Below, in pieces: positions 29,960 through 30,364 of a DNA stretch of 30,364 nt; position 1 is the stretch's first letter, and each line of letters starts with the position of its first letter. The stretch is taken from positions 1 to 30,364 of the forward strand of contig CAYGCQ010000013.1 of NCBI GenBank assembly GCA_964348455.1, in the 5' to 3' direction. The stretch is from UBA10133 sp964348455. Lineage in GTDB: Bacteria > Patescibacteriota > Microgenomatia > UBA1400 > MFAQ01. The translations under genes were made by a program, and so were the position numbers. The notes below the pieces were generated by a model. That model saw only the letters and a program-made list of their open reading frames with translations, had not been told where the DNA came from and did no database searches.

Positions 29960-29981
29960 AGGCCGGAGCGGGAATCGAACC
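29960..29981 (-). tRNA. 3' part of a tRNA gene (T-loop to acceptor), interrupted
   Basis: On the minus strand GGTTCGATTCCCGCTCCGGCC reads as the end of the T-stem, the T-loop TTCGATT, the 3' T-stem CCCGC, and an acceptor strand TCCGGCC with U as discriminator. CCA is not encoded. The 5' T-stem strand is only GG; what precedes it is the stop codon of the LAGLIDADG ORF, and no D or anticodon arm lies within the remaining 380 nt. The tRNA identity cannot be told. It is either a 3' exon of an interrupted tRNA or a tRNA-derived attachment site. Confidence 0.6.
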
Positions 29982-29982
29982 A

Positions 29983-30364
29983 TTAATCAATCAAGACGGT
30001 TATATATCCAATATATTTTTCATATTTATATTTCAAATATGGCGCCGACTCAATATTTTTATACATATATTCAGCTAATGCGAGAGCATTTCTCCAACTA
30101 TACTTTAGCTTGAATGACCCATTATTATTTACAATACAACTTTTGATATTAGGGAGTAAATTTTGAAGCTTATTCTCTATTTGTTCGAGAAAAATTTTAC
30201 TTCCACTCGTAAAAATAACATTTAGCCTGTTTTTCTTAGTATTTTCTAAGGCCTCCCTGGAAATTGGTAGTTCATTGCTTAACATTGCATTTAAAAATTT
30301 AAGCTGCTCGCTGGCGGATATTTTTAAACTACTGCTGAGCCAAGCATGAGTAACACCATTATTT
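29983..30364 (-). CDS. LAGLIDADG-type homing endonuclease, partial (N-terminus outside the window)
   Basis: The minus-strand frame is open from the window edge to TAA 29985-29983, about 126 codons. The C-terminal half matches the second half of LAGLIDADG endonucleases: NVIFTSGSKIFLEQIENKL, then NGSFKLKYSWRNALALAEYM and YKNIESAPYLKYKYEKY, the pattern ...SxSxxFLxxI...L... YxLxY...A..L..xxY...xYLxxKYxxF. The acidic LAGLIDADG helix itself lies outside the window. Its stop codon abuts the tRNA 3' piece at 29960-29981, as expected for an endonuclease gene filling an insertion in a tRNA gene. Base composition is more A/T-rich than the flanking gene. ATG 30285 is internal, not the start. Confidence 0.65.
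   Translation of the reverse strand, partial: NNGVTHAWLSSSLKISASEQLKFLNAMLSNELPISREALENTKKNRLNVIFTSGSKIFLEQIENKLQNLLPNIKSCIVNNNGSFKLKYSWRNALALAEYMYKNIESAPYLKYKYEKYIGYITVLID

Overview
The window looks like chromosomal DNA of an ultra-small bacterium of the Candidate Phyla Radiation (Patescibacteria), most likely the Microgenomates group; the assignment is inferred from gene content and not from a marker phylogeny. Supporting signs are DUF4012 and VanW-family surface proteins, a lone solute-binding protein without an ABC transporter, a truncated-looking phosphoglycerate kinase, a type IV secretion-type ATPase fused to a Nudix domain, a probable LAGLIDADG insertion in a tRNA gene, and many genes that lack a Shine-Dalgarno sequence and start at, or a few bases from, the predicted transcription start.

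Layout. 1-629: a decayed HAD hydrolase remnant and a small unknown gene on the minus strand. 696-2133: yidD-yidC-jag, the membrane-protein insertion cluster. 2168-2302: a structured element of unknown role. 2339-3922: an O-antigen ligase-like membrane protein and RNase HI. 3923-4349: an AT-rich spacer with one DnaA box and a 99-bp tandem duplication that carries the promoter of a large DUF4012 protein (4350-7073). 7113-7787: ribosomal protein bL25. 7863-11430 (minus strand): tsaD, then a T-box leader, then valS. 11527-11657: a second structured element. 11694-13421: VanW protein on the minus strand. 13488-17278: solute-binding protein, nucleotidyltransferase-like protein, second YidC and SPFH protein. 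17387-21764: type IV ATPase-Nudix fusion, overlapping a proline-rich membrane protein by 413 nt. 22134-24141: groES-groEL. 24142-24456: terminator and two DnaA boxes 20 bp apart. 24457-25083: M23 peptidase (minus). 25208-28618: short pgk, a cassette of five small membrane proteins with strong Shine-Dalgarno sites, and gap. 28632-29909: L,D-transpeptidase (minus). 29960-30364: 3' piece of a tRNA next to a partial LAGLIDADG homing endonuclease gene.

Themes. Much of the window concerns the cell envelope: two insertases, YidD, Jag, an O-antigen ligase-like protein, VanW, M23 peptidase, L,D-transpeptidase, SPFH and DUF4012. The lower half of glycolysis is represented by pgk and gap. An imperfectly palindromic repeat of about 27 bp (GTCATTCC...GGAATCCA) is scattered through the window. 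It lies in spacers and, in frame, inside two protein genes: tsaD (two copies) and the type IV ATPase (three copies). Two expression modes coexist. Most housekeeping genes have a -10 box about 7 nt before the start codon, which implies leaderless mRNA. The small-membrane-protein cassette instead uses long leaders with AAGGAGG-type sites.
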